Source: Enoplosus armatus
Lineage: Eukaryota; Chordata; Actinopteri; Centrarchiformes; Enoplosidae
Length of the DNA: 64,000 bases
Assembly: GCF_043641665.1 (NCBI RefSeq)
Contig: NC_092183.1
Span: forward strand, 24,639,492-24,703,491
Direction of reading: 5' to 3'
Shown here piece by piece: positions 11,679 through 25,779 of this stretch (position 1 is its first letter; each line of letters opens with the position of its first letter). A program made the position numbers and the translations under genes. The notes under the pieces are model-generated. The model was not told where the DNA came from. It was given only the letters and a program-made list of their open reading frames with translations, and did no database searches.

Positions 11679-12589
11679 GTCGATAGAATTCTGGAATGTC
11701 GATAGAATTCTAGAATGACATCAGAATTCTAGAATGACATCAGACTTCTAGAACAACATCAGAATTCTGGAACGTCAATGGAATTCTGGAATGTCGAAAT
11801 GTCGAAAGAATTCTAGAATGACATCAGAATTCTAGAACAGCGTCAGAATTCTAGAATTTTGACAGAATTCTAGAATGTCGACAGAATTCTAGAATGACAT
11901 AGGAATTCTAGAACAACATCAGAATTCTGGAATGTCGATAGAATTCTGGAATGTCGATAGAATTCTAGAATGACATCAGAATTCTAGAATGACATCAGAA
12001 TTCTAGAACAGCGTCAGAATTCTTGAATGTTGACAGAATTCTAGAATGACCTAAGAATTCTAGAATGTTGAAAAAATTATAGAATGTCATCAGAATTCTG
12101 GAATGTCGACAGAATTCTAAAATTACCTCAGAATTCTAGAATGTCATCAGAATTCTAGAATGACCTCAGAATTCTAGAATGACCTCAGGATTCTAGAACA
12201 ACATCAGAATTCTGGAATGTCAATATAATTCTAAAATGACCTCAGAATTATAGAATGTCATCAGAATTCTGGAATGTCGACAGAATTCTAAAATTACCTC
12301 AGAATTCTAGAATGTCATCAGAATTCTAGAATGACCTCAGAATTCTAGAATGTTGAGAAAATTCTAGAATGTCAACAGAATTCTAGAATGATATCAGAAT
12401 TCTAGAACAGCGTCAGAATTATAGAATTTTGACAGAATTCTATAATGACAACAGAATTCTAGAACAGCGTCAGAATTCTAGAATTTTGACGGAATTCTAT
12501 AATGACCTCAGAATTCTAGAATGTCATCAGAATTCTAGAATGACCTCAGAATTCTAGAACAAAATCAGAATTCTGGAATGTCGATAGAA

Positions 12590-13197
12590 TTCTAAAATGA
12601 CCTCAGAATTCTAGAATGTCATCAGAATTCTAGAATGTCGATAGAATTCTAGACTGACATCAGAATTCTAGAACAAAGCCAAAATTCTAGAATGTCGACA
12701 TAATTTTGGAATGACATCAGAATTCTAGAATGTCATCAGAATTCTAGAACAACATCAGAATTCTGGAATGTCGATAGAATTCTGGAATTTCGATAAAATT
12801 CTAAAATGACATCAGAATTCTAGAATGTCATCAGAATTCCAGAATGACATCAGAATTCTAGAACAACATCAGAATTCTGGAATGTCGATAGAATTCTAAA
12901 ATGACCTCAGAATTCTAGAATGTCATCAGAATTCTGGAATGTCGATAGAATTCTAGAATGACATCAGAATTCTAGAACAAAGCCAAAATTCTAGAATGTC
13001 GACATAATTTTGGAATGACATCAGAATTCTAGAATGTCATCAGAATTCTAGAACAACATCAGAATTCTGGAATGTCGATAGAATTCTGGAATTTCGATAA
13101 AATTCTAAAATGACATCAGAATTCTAGAATGTCATCAGAATTCCAGAATGACATCAGAATTCTAGAACAACATCAGAATTCTGGAATGTCGATAGAA
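12590..13197 (+). repeat. 304-bp tandem duplication (16 monomers x2)
   Basis: The rare ATAATTTTGGAATG variant occurs near 12700 and again 304 bp later (16 x 19), within two copies that share the same series of CAAAGCCA, TTTCGATAA and TTCCAGAATGACATCA monomers. Boundaries are approximate. Confidence 0.78.
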
Positions 13198-13845
13198 TTC
13201 TGGAATGTCGATAGAATTCTAGAATGACATCAGAGTTGTAGAATGTTGACAGAATTGTAGAATGTCATTAGAATTCTAGAATGTCGACAGAATTCTAGAA
13301 TGTTGACAGAATTCTAGAATGACCTCAGAATTCTAGAATGTCATCAGAATTCTAGAATGACATAAGAATTCTAGAATGACCTCAGAATTCTAGAATGTTG
13401 ACAAAATTCTAGAATGTCGACAAAATTCTAAAATGACCTCAGAATTCCAGAATGTCATCAGAATTCTAGTATGACCTCAGAATACTAGAACAAAATCGGA
13501 ATTCTGGAATGTCGATAGAATTCTAAAATGACCTCAGAATTCTAGAATGTCATCAGAATTCAAGAATGACCTCAGAATTCTAGAACAACATCAGAATTCT
13601 GGAATGTCGAAAGAATTCTAGAATGACCTCAGAATTCTAGAATGTTGAGAAAATTCTAGAATGTCGACATAATTCTGGAATGACATCATGTCGACAGAAT
13701 TCTAAAATGACCTCAGAATTCTAGAATGTCATCAGAATTCTAGAATGACATCAGAATTCTAGAACAACATCAGAATTCTGGAATGTCGATAGAATTCTGG
13801 AATGTCGATAGAATTCTAGAATGACATCAGAGTTGTAGAATGTTG

Positions 13846-13960
13846 ACAGAATTGTAGAACAGCGTCATAATTCTAGAATGTTGACAGATATCTAGAATGA
13901 CATCCGAATTCTAGGACAGCGTTAGAATCCTAAAACAGCGTCAGAATTCTAGAATGATCT
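13846..13960 (+). repeat. divergent EcoRV-containing satellite module
   Basis: A run of unusual monomers: TTGTAGAACAGCGTCATAA, then GACAGATATCTAGAATG (GATATC replaces GAATTC), then GGACAGCGTTAGAATCCTAAAACAGCG. I count GATATC in this context at 13887, 27156, 29587, 32378, 39982, 41824, 42658, 45032, 45866, 47347, 57517 and 58219. Most copies also contain an 18-bp monomer GAGTGTAGAACAGAGTCA. The module is absent from block A. Confidence 0.8.
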
Positions 13961-16900
13961 CAGAATTCTAGAATGTCATCAGAATTCTAAAATGACATCA
14001 GAATTCTAAAATGTCGTCAGAATTCCAGAATGACATAAGAATTCTAGAATGACATCAGAATTCTAGAATGTGGACAGAATTCTAAAATGACCTCAGAATT
14101 CTAGAATGACCTCAGAATTCTAGAACAAAATCAGAATTCTGGAACGTCGATAGAATTCTAGAATGACATCAGAATTCTAGAATGACATCAGAATTCTAGA
14201 ACAAAGCCAAAATTCTAGAATGTCGACATAATTCTGGAATGACATCGAATTCTAGAATGTCATCAGAATTCTAGAACAACATCAGAATTCTGGAATGTCG
14301 ATAGAATTCTGGAATTTCGATAAAATTCTAAAATGACATCAGAATTCTAGAATGTCATCAGAATTCCAGAATGACATAAGAATTCTAGAATGACCTCAGA
14401 ATTCTACAATGTGGACAGAATTCTAAAATGACCTCAGAATTCGAGAATGTCATCAGAATTCTAGAACGACATCAGCATTCTGGAATGTCGAAAGAATTCT
14501 AGAATGACATCAGAATTCTAGAACAGCGTCAGAATTCTAGAATGTTGACAGAATTCTAGAATGTCGACAGAATTCTAAAATGACCTCAGAATTCCAGAAC
14601 AAAATAAGAATTCTGAAATGTCGATAGAATTCTAAAATGACCTCAGAATTCTAGAATGTCATCAGAATTCTAGAATGACCTCAGAATTCTAGAACATCAG
14701 AATTCTGGAATGTAGAAAGAATTCTAGAATGTTGAGAAAATTCTAGAATGTCGACATAATTCTGGAATGACATCAGAATTCTAGAATGTCATCAGAATTC
14801 TAGAACAACATCAGAATTCTGGAATGTCGATAGAATTCTGGAATTTCGATAAAATTCTAGGATGACATCAGAATTGTAGAATGTTGACAGAATTGTAGAA
14901 TGTCATTAGAATTCTAGAATGTCGACAGAATCCTAAAATGACCTCAGAATTCTAGAATGTCATCAGAATTCTAGAATGACCTCAGAATTCTAGAATGTTG
15001 AGAAAATTCTAGAATGTCGACAGAATTCTAGAATGATATCAGAATTCTAGAACAGCGTCAGAATTCTAGAATTTTGACAGAATTCTATAATGACAAGAGA
15101 ATTCTAGAACAGCGTTAGAATTCTAGAATTTTGACAGAATTCTATAATGACCTCAGAATTCTAGAATGTCAACAGAATTCTAAAATGACATAAGAATTCT
15201 GGAATGTCGATAGAATTCTGGAATGTCGATAGAATTCTAGAATGACATCAGAATTGTAGAATGTTGACAGAATTCTAGAATGTCATCAGAATTCTGGAAT
15301 GACATCAGAATTCTAGAATGTCATCAGACTTCTAGAACAACATCAGAATTCTGGAATGTCAATGGAATTCTGGAATGTCGAAAGAATTCTAGAATGACAT
15401 CAGAATTGTAGAATGTTGACAGAATTCTAGAATGTCATCAGAATTCTAGAATGTCGACAGAATTCTAAAATGACCTCAGAATTCTAGAACATCAGAATTC
15501 TGGAATGTCGAAAGAATTCTAGAATGACATCAGAATTCTAGAACAGCGTCAGAATTCTAGAATTTTGACAGAATTCTATAATGACCTCAGAATTCTAGAA
15601 TGTCGACAGAATTCTAGAATGACATAAGAATTCTAGAACAACATCAGAATTCCGGAATGTCGATAAAATTCTGGAATGTCGATAGAATTCTAGAATGACA
15701 TCAGAATTCTAGAACAGCGTCAGAATTCTAGAATGTTGACAGAATTCTAGAATGACCTCAGAATCCTAGAACAGCGTCAGAATTCTAGAATGTTGACAAA
15801 ATTCTAGAATGTCGATAGTATTCTTAAATGACCTCAGAATTCCAGAATGTCATCAGATTTCTAGAATGACCTCAGAATTCTAGAACAAAATCAGAATTCT
15901 GGAATGTCGACAGAATTCTAAAATGATATCAGAATTCTAGAACAGCGTCAGAATTCTAGAATTTTGACAGAATTCTATAATGACAACAGAATTCTAGAAC
16001 AGCGTCAGAATTCTAGAATTTTGACAGAATTCTATAATGACCTCAGAATTCTAGAATGTCAACAGAATTCTAAAATGACCTCAGAATTCTAAAATGTCAT
16101 CAGAATTGTGAAATGACATCAAAATTCTGGAATGACATCAGAATTCTAGAATGTTGACAGAATTCTAGAATGTCATCAGAATTCAAGAACAACATCAGAA
16201 TTCTGGAATGTCGACAGAATTCTAGAATGACAACAGAATTGTAGAACAGCGTTAGAATTCTAGAATGTTGACAGAATTCTAGATTGACCTCAGAATTCTG
16301 GAATGTCGACAGAACTCTAGAATGACATAAGAATTCTATAATGACCTCAGAATTCTAGAACAACATCAGAATTCTGGAATGTCGATAGAATTCTGGAATG
16401 TCGATAGAATTCTAGAATGACATCAGAATTGTAGAATGTTGACAGAATTCTAGAATGTCATCAGAATTCTAGAATGTCGACAGAATTCTAAAATGACCTC
16501 AGCATACTAGAATGTCATCAGAATTCTAGAACAACATCAGAATTCTGGAATGTCGATAGAATTCTGGAATTCCGATAAAATTCTAGAATGACATCAGAAT
16601 TCTGGAATGTCGATAGAATTCTGGAATGTCGATAGAATTCTAGAATGACATCAGAATTGTAGAATGTTGACAGAATTCTAGAATGTCATCAGTATTCTAG
16701 AATGTCGACAGAATTCTAAAATGACCTCAGAATTCCATAATGTCATCAGAATTCTAGAATAACATCAGAATTCTGGAATGTCGTAAGAATTATAGAATGA
16801 CATCAGAATTCTAGAACAAAGCCAAAATTCTAGAATGTCGACATAATTCTGGAATGACATCAGAATTCTAGAATGTCATGAGAATTCTAGAACAACATCA

Positions 16901-16969
16901 GAATTCTGGAATGTCGATAGAATTCTGGAATTTCGATAAAATTCTAAAATGACATCAGAATTCTAGGAT

Positions 16970-18210
16970 GTCATCAGAATTCCAGAATGACATAATAATT
17001 CTAGAATGACCTCAGAATTCTACAATGTGGACAGAATTCTAAAATGACCTCAGAATTCTAGAATGTCATCAGAATTCTAGAATGACATCGGAATTCTAGA
17101 ACAACATCAGAATTCTGGAATGTCGTAAGAATTCTAGAATGACATCAGAATTCTAGAACAAAGCCAAAATTCTAGAATGTCATCAGAATTCTAGAATGTC
17201 ATCAGAATTCCAGAATGACATAAGAATTCTAGAATGACCTCAGAATTCTAGAATATGGACAGAATTCTAGAATGACCTCAGAATTCTAGAATGTGGACAG
17301 AATTCTAAAATGACCTCAGAATTCTAGAATGTCATCAGAATTCTTGAACGACATCAGAATTCTGGAATGTCGAAAGAATTCTAGAATGACATCAGAATTC
17401 TGGAACAAAGTCAAAATTCTAGAATGTCAACATAATTCTAAAATGACCTCAGAATTCTAGAATGTCATCAGAATTCTAGAATGACAATGACAGAATTCTA
17501 GAATGACCTCAGAATTCTAGAATGTCATCAGAATTCTAGAATGACATAAGAATTCTAGAATGACCTCAGAATTCTAGAATGTCGACAGAATTCTAAAATG
17601 ACTTCAGAATTCTAGAATGTCATCAGAATTCTCGAATGACCTCAGAATTCTAGAACAACATCAGAATTCTGGAATGTCGAAAGAATTCGAGAATGACATC
17701 AGACTTCTAGAACAAAGCCAAAATTCTAGAAAGTCGACATAATTCTGGAATGACATCAGAATTCTAGAATGTCATCAGAATTCTAGAACAACATCAGAAT
17801 TCTGGAATGTCGATAGAATTCTGGAATGTCGATAGAATTCTAGAATGACATCAGAATTGTAGAATGTTGACAGAATTCTAGAATGTCATCAGTATTGTAG
17901 AATGTCGACAGAATTCTAAAATGACCTCAGAATTCTAGAATGTCATCAGAATTCTAGAACAACATCAGAATTCTGGAATGTCGATAGAATTCTGGAATGT
18001 CGATAGAATTCTAGAATGACATCAGAATTGTAGAATGTTGACAGAATTCTAGAATGTCATCAGAATTCTAGAATGTCATCCGAATTCTAGAATGACATCA
18101 GAATTCTAGAATGACCTCAGAATTCTAGAACAACATCAGAATTCTGGAATGTCGAAAGAATTCTAGAATGACATCAGAATTCTGGAACAAAGTCAAAATT
18201 CTAGAATGTC
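16970..18210 (+). repeat. 1.24-kb dispersed duplicate, left copy
   Basis: Collinear with 50337-51577 at a constant offset of 33,367, checked at rare landmarks: CATAATAATT (16991/50358), ATGACAATGACAG (17481/50848), CATCCG (18077/51444) and TCTGGAACAA (18181/51548). After 18210 the copies continue to resemble each other but the right copy has lost a few monomers. Confidence 0.87.
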
Positions 18211-21200
18211 AACATAATTCTAGAATGACATCAGAATTCTAGAACAGCGTCAGAATTCTAGAATGTTGACAGAATTCTAGAATGACATAAGAATTCGAGA
18301 ATGACCTCAGAATTCTAGAATGTTGACAAAATTCTAGAATGTCGACAGAATTGTAAAATGACCTCAGAATTCCAGAATGTCATCAGAATTCTAGAATGAC
18401 CTCAGAATTCTAGAACAAAATCAGAATTCTGGAACGTCGATAGAATTCTAAAATGACCTCAGAATTCTAGAATGACATCAGAATTCTAGAACAAAGCCAA
18501 AATTCTAGAATGTCGACATAATTCTGGAATGACATCAGAATTCTAGAATGTCATCAGAATTCTAGAACAACATCAGAATTCTGGAATGTCGATAGAATTC
18601 TGGATATTCGATAAAATTCTAAAATGACATCAGAATTCTAGAATGTCATCAGAATTCCAGAATGACATAAGAATTCTAGAATGACCTCAGAATTCTACAA
18701 TGTGGACAGAATTCTAAAATGACCTCAGAATTCTAGAATGTCATCAGAATTCTAGAACGACATCAGCATTCTGGAATGTCATCAGAATTCCAGAATGACC
18801 TCAGAATTCTAGAACAAAATCAGAATTCTGGAATGTCGATAGAATTCTAAAATGACCTCAGAATTCTAGAATGTCATCAGAATTATAGAATGACCTCAGA
18901 ATTCGAGAACAACATCAGAATTCTGGAATGTCGTAAGAATTCTAGAATGACATCAGAATTCTAGAACAAAGCCAAAATTCTAGAATGTCATCAGAATTCT
19001 AGAATGACATCAGAATTCTAGAACAGCGTCAGAATTCTAGAATGTTGACAGAATTCTAGAATGACCTCAGAATCCTAGAATGTTGAGAAAATTCTAGAAT
19101 GTCGACATAATTCTAAAATGACCTCAGAATTCTAGAATGTCATCAGAATTCTAGAATGACCTCAGAATTCTAGAATGACCTCAGAATTCTAGAATGTCGA
19201 CAGAATTCTAAAATGACTTCAGAATTCTAGAATGTCATCAGAATTCTCGAATGACCTCAGAATTCTAGAACAACATCAGAATTCTGGAATGTCGAAAGAA
19301 TTCTAGAATGACATCAGACTTCTAGAACAAAGCCAAAATTCTAGAATGTCGACATAATTCTGGAATGACATCAGAATTCTAGAATGTCATCAGAATTCTA
19401 GAATGACATAAGAATTCTAGAATGACCTCAGAATTCTAGAATGTCGACAGAATTCTAAAATGACTTCAGAATTCTAGAATGTCATCAGAATTCTCGAATG
19501 ACCTCAGAATTCTAGAACAACATCAGAATTCTGGAATGTCGAAAGAATTCTGGAATGTCGAAAGAATTCTAAAATGACATCAGAATTCTAGAATGTCATC
19601 AGAATTCTAGAACAACATCAGAATTCTAGAATGACCTCAGAATTCTAGAATGTCATCAGAATTCTAGAATGACATAAGAATTCTAGAATGACCTCAGAAT
19701 TCTAGGATGTTGACAAAATTCTAGAATGTCGACAGAATTCTAAAATGACCTCAGAATTCTAGAATGTCATCAGAATTCTAGAATGACATCAGAATTCTAG
19801 AATGACCTCAGAATTCTAGAACAACATCAGAATTCTAGAACAACATCAGAATTCTGGAATGTCGAAAGAATTCTAGAATGACATCAGAATTCTGGAACAA
19901 AGTCAAAATTCTAGAATGTCAACATAATTCTAGAATGACATCAGAATTCTAGAATGACATAAGAATTCGAGAATGACCTCAAAATTCTAGAATGTCGACA
20001 GAATTCTAAAATGACCTCAGAATTCCAGAATGTCATCAGAATTCTAGAATGTTGACAAAATTCTAGAATGTTGACAGAATTCTAAAATGACCTCAGAATT
20101 CCAGAATGTCATCAGAATTCTAGAATGACCTCAGAATTCTAGAACAACATCAGAATTCTGGAATGTCGTAAGAATTCTAGAATGACATCAGAATTCTAGA
20201 ACAAAGCCAAAATTCTAGAATGTCATCAGAATTCTAGAATGACATCAGAATTCTAGAACAGCGTCAGAATTCTAGAATGTCATCAGAATTCTAGGATGAC
20301 ATGAGAATTCTAGAATGACCTCAGAATTCTAGAATGTTGCCAGAATTCTAGAATGTTATCAGAATTCTAGAACAACATCAGAATTCTGGAATGTCGATAG
20401 AATTCTGGAATGTCGATAGAATTCTAGAATGACATCAGAATTGTAGAATGTTGACAGAATTCTAGAATGTCATCAGAATTCTAGAATATCGACAGAATTC
20501 TAAAATGACCTCAGAATACTACAATGTCATCAGAATTCTAGAACAACATCAGAATTCTGGAATGTCGATAGAATTCTAGAATGACATCAGAATTGTAGAA
20601 TGTTGACAGAATTGTAGAATGTCGACAGAATTCTAGAATGACATCAGAATTCTAGAACAGCGACAGAATTCTAGAATGTTGACAGAATTCTAGAATGACC
20701 TCAGAATTCTAGAATGTCGACAGAACTCTAGAATGACATAACAATTCTAGAATGACCTCAGAATTCTAGAACAACATCAGAATTCTGGAATGTCGATAGA
20801 ATTCTGGAATGTCGATAGAATTCTAGAATGACATCGGAATTGTAGAATGTTGACAGAATTCTAGAATGTCATCAGAATTCTAGAATGTCGACAGAATTCT
20901 AAAATGACCTCAGCATACTAGAATGTCATCAGAATTCTAGAACAACATCAGAATTCTGGAATGTCGATAGAATTCTAGAATGACATCAAAATTCTAGAAC
21001 AGCGTCAGAATTCTAGAATTTTGACAGAATTCTATAATGACCTCAGAATTCTAGAATGTCGATAGAATTCTAGAATGACATAAGAATTCTAGAACAACAT
21101 CAGAATTCCGGAATGTCGATAAAATTCTGGAATGTCGATAGAATTCTAGAATGACATCAGAATTCTAGAACAGCGTCAGAATTCTAGAATGTTGACAGAA

Positions 21201-21220
21201 TTCTAGAATGACCTCAGAAT

Positions 21221-24200
21221 CCTAGAACAGCGTCAGAATTCTAGAATGTTGACAGAATTCTAGATTGACCTCAGAATTCTAGAATGTCATCAGAATTCTA
21301 GAATGACATAAGAATTCTAGAATGACCTCAGAATTCTAGAATGTTGACAAAATTCTAGAATGTCGAAAGAATTCTAAAATGACCTCAGAATTCCAGAATG
21401 TCATCAGATTTCTAGAATGACCTCAGAATTCTAGAACAAAATCAGAATTCTGGAATGTCAATAGCGTTCTAAAATGACCTCAGAATTCTAGAATGTCATC
21501 AGAATTCTAGAATGACCTCAGAATTCAAAAACAACATCAGAATTCTGGAATGTCAAAAGAATTCTAGAATGACATCAGACTTCTAGAACAAAGCCAAAAT
21601 TCTAGAATGTCGACATAATTCTGGAATGACATCAGAATTCTAGAATGTCATCAGACTTCTAGAACAACATCAGAATTCTGGAATGTCAATGGAATTCTGG
21701 AATGTCGATAGAATTCTACAATGACATCAGAATTGTAGAATGTTGACAGAATTCTAGAATGTCATCAGAATTCTAGAATGTCGACAGAATTCTAAAATGA
21801 CCTCAGAATTCTAGAACATCAGAATTCTGGAATGTCGAAAGAATTCTAGAATGACATCAGAATTCTTGAACAGCGTCAGAATTCTAGAATTTTGACAGAA
21901 TTCTATAACAACATCAGAATTCTGGAATATCGATAGAATTCTGGAATTCCGATAAAATTCTAGAATGACATCAGAATTGTAGAATGTTGACAGAGTTGTG
22001 GAATGTCATCAGAATTCTAGAATGTTGACAAAATTCTGGAATGACATCAGAATTCCAGAACAAAGCCAAAATTCTAGAATGTCGACAGAATTCTAGAATG
22101 ACAACAGAATTCTAGAACAGTGTCAGAATTCTAGAATTTTGACAGAATTCTATAATGACCTCAGAATTCTAGAATGTCATCAGACTTCTAGAACAACATC
22201 AGAATTCTGGATTGTCAATGGAATTCTGGAATGTCGATAGAATTCTAGAATGACATCAGAATTGTAGAATGTTGACAGAATTCTAGAATGTCATCAGAAT
22301 TCTAGAATGTCGACAGAATTCTAAAATGACCTCAGAATTCTAGAACATCAGAATTCTGGAATGTCGAAAGAATTCTAGAATGACATCAGAATTCTAGAAC
22401 AGCGTCAGAATTCTAGAATTTTGACAGAATTCTATAATGACCTCAGAATTCTAGAATGTCGATAGAATTCTAGAATGACATAAGAATTCTAGAACAACAT
22501 CAGAATTCTAGAATGTCATCAGAATTCTAGAATGACATAAGAATTCTAGAATGACATCAGAATTCTAGAACAGCGTCAGAATTCTAGAATGTTGACAGAA
22601 TTCTAGAATGACCTCAGAATCCTAGAACAGCGTCAGAAGTCTAGAATGTTGACAGAATTCTAGATTGACCTCAGAATTCTAGAATGTCATCAGAATTCTA
22701 GAATGACATAAGAATTCTAGAATGACCTCAGAATTCTAGAATGTTGACAAAATTCTAGAATGTCGAAAGAATTCTAAAATGACCTCAGAATTCCAGAATG
22801 TCATCAGATTTCTAGAATGACCTCAGAATTCTAGAACAAAATCAGAATTCTGGAATGTCAATAGCGTTCTAAAATGACCTCAGAATTCTAGAATGTCATC
22901 AGAATTCTAGAATGACCTCAGAATTCAAAAACAACATCAGAATTCTGGAATGTCAAAAGAATTCTAGAATGACATCAGACTTCTAGAACAAAGCCAAAAT
23001 TCTAGAACGTCGACATAATTCTGGAATGACATCAGAATTCTAGAATGTCATCAGACTTCTAGAACAACATCAGAATTCTGGATTGTCAATGGAATTCTGG
23101 AATGTCGATAGAATTCTAGAATGACATCAGAATTCTAGAATGTTGACAGAATTCTAGAATGTCGTCAGAATTCTAGAATGTCGACAGAATTCTAAAATGA
23201 CCTCAGAATTCTAGAACATCAGAATTCTGGAATGTCGAAAGAATTCTAGAATGACATCAGAATTCTAGAACAGCGTCAGAATTCTAGAATTTTGACAGAA
23301 TTCTATAATGACCTCAGAATTCTAGAATGTCGACAGAATTCTAGAATGACATAAGAATTCTAGAACAACATCAGAATTCCGGAATGTCGATAAAATTCTG
23401 GAATGTCGATAGAATTCTAGAATGACATCAGAATTCTAGAATGACCTCAGAATTCTAGAACAAAATCAGAATTCTGGAATGTCAATAGAGTTCTAAAATG
23501 AGCTCAGAATTCTAGAATGTCATCAGAATTCTAGAATGACCTCAGAATTCAAGAACAACATAAGAATTCTGGAATGTCGAAAGAATTCTAGAATGACATC
23601 AGAATTGTAGAATGTTGACAGAATTCTAGAATGTAATCAGAATTCTAGAATGTCGACAGAATTCTAAAATGACCTCAGAATTCTAGAACATCAGAATTCT
23701 GGAATGTCGAAAGAATTCTAGAATGACATCAGAATTCTAGAACAGCGTCAGAATTCTAGAATTTTGACAGAATTCTATAATTACCTCAGAATTCTAGAAT
23801 GTCGACAGAATTCTAGAATGACATAAGAATTCTACAACAACATCAGAATTCTGGAATGTCGATAGAATTCTGGAATGTCGATAGAATTCTAGAATGACAT
23901 CAGAATTGTAGAATGTTGACAGAATTCTAGAATGACATCAGAATTTTAGAACAAAGCCAAAATTCTAGTATGTCGACATAATTATAGAATGGTATCAGAA
24001 TTCTAGAACAGCGTCAGAATTCTAGAATTTTGACAGAATTCGAGAATTACATCAGAATTCTAGAATGTCGACAGAATTCTAGAATGACATAAGAATTCTA
24101 GTATGACCTCAGAATCCTAGAACAGCGTCAGAATTCTAGAATGTTGACAGAATTCTAGATTGACCTCAGAATTCTAGAATGTCATCAGAATTCTAGAATG

Positions 24201-25140
24201 ACATAAGAATTCTAGAATGACCTCAGAATTCTAGAATGTTGACAAAATTCTAGAATGTCGAAAGAATTCTAAAATGACCTCAGAATTCCAGAATGTCATC
24301 AGATTTCTAGAATGACCTCAGAATTCTAGAACAAAATCAGAATTCTGGAATGTCAATAGCGTTCTAAAATGACCTCAGAATTCTAGAATGTCATCAGAAT
24401 TCTAGAATGACCTCAGAATTCAAAAACAACATCAGAATTCTGGAATGTCAAAAGAATTCTAGAATGACATCAGACTTCTAGAACAAAGCCAAAATTCTAG
24501 AATGTCGACATAATTCTGGAATGACATCAGAATTCTAGAATGTCATCAGACTTCTAGAACAACATCAGAATTCTGGAATGTCAATGGAATTCTAGAATGT
24601 CGATAGAATTCTACAATGACATCAGAATTGTAGAATGTTGACAGAATTCTAGAATGTCATCAGAATTCTAGAATGTCGACAGAATTCTAAAATGACCTCA
24701 GAATTCTAGAACATCAGAATTCTGGAATGTCGAAAGAATTCTAGAATGACATCAGAATTCTTGAACAGCGTCAGAATTCTAGAATTTTGACAGAATTCTA
24801 TAACAACATCAGAATTCTGGAATATCGATAGAATTCTGGAATTTCGATAAAATTCTAGAATGACATCAGAATTGTAGAATGTTGACAGAGTTGTGGAATG
24901 TCATCAGAATTCTAGAATGTCGACAGAATTCTGGAATGACATCAGAATTCCAGAACAAAGCCAAAATTCTAGAATGTCGACAGAATTCTAGAATGACAAC
25001 AGAATTCTAGAACAGTGTCAGAATTCTAGAATTTTGACAGAATTCTATAATGACCTCAGAATTCTAGAATGTCATCAGACTTCTAGAACAACATCAGAAT
25101 TCTGGATTGTCAATGGAATTCTGGAATGTCGATAGAATTA
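21221..25140 (+). repeat. 1.4-1.5-kb higher-order units (three)
   Basis: Three successive units start at 21221, 22621 and 24116 (lengths 1,400 and 1,495, third incomplete), each opening with a CCTAGAACAGCGTCAGAA monomer. The diagnostic ATAGCGTTCT variant lies at 21461, 22861 and 24356, at the same position in each unit. Later parts differ by gained and lost monomers. Confidence 0.85.
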
Positions 25141-25779
25141 GAATGACATCAGAATTCTAGAATGTTGACAGAATTCTAGAATGTCATCAGAATTCTAGAA
25201 TGTCGACAGAATTCTGGAATGACATCAGAATTCCAGAACAAAGCCAAAATTCTAGAATGTCGACAGAATTCTAGAATGACAACAGAATTCTAGAACAGTG
25301 TCAGAATTCTAGAATTTTGACAGAATTCTATAATGACCTCAGAATTCTAGAATGTCATCAGACTTCTAGAACAACATCAGAATTCTGGATTGTCAATGGA
25401 ATTCTGGAATGTCGATAGAATTAGAATGACATCAGAATTCTAGAATGTTGACAGAATTCTAGAATGTCATCAGAATTCTAGAATGTCGACAGAATTCTGG
25501 AATGACATCAGAATTCCAGAACAAAGCCAAAATTCTAGAATGTCGACAGAATTCTAGAATGACAACAGAATTCTAGAACAGTGTCAGAATTCTAGAATTT
25601 TGACAGAATTCTATAATGACCTCAGAATTCTAGAATGTCATCAGACTTCTAGAACAACATCAGAATTCTGGATTGTCAATGGAATTCTGGAATGTCGATA
25701 GAATTAGAATGACATCAGAATTCTAGAATGTTGACAGAATTCTAGAATGTCATCAGAATTCTAGAATGTCGACAGAATT
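24931..25779 (+). repeat. 283-bp tandem triplication
   Basis: Three copies at 24931, 25214 and 25497. The shared landmark GATAGAATTAGAATGAC, in which a monomer has lost CT, lies at 25131, 25414 and 25697, always 283 bp apart (15 monomers minus 2 bases). The copies appear essentially identical by eye, suggesting very recent amplification. Confidence 0.9.
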
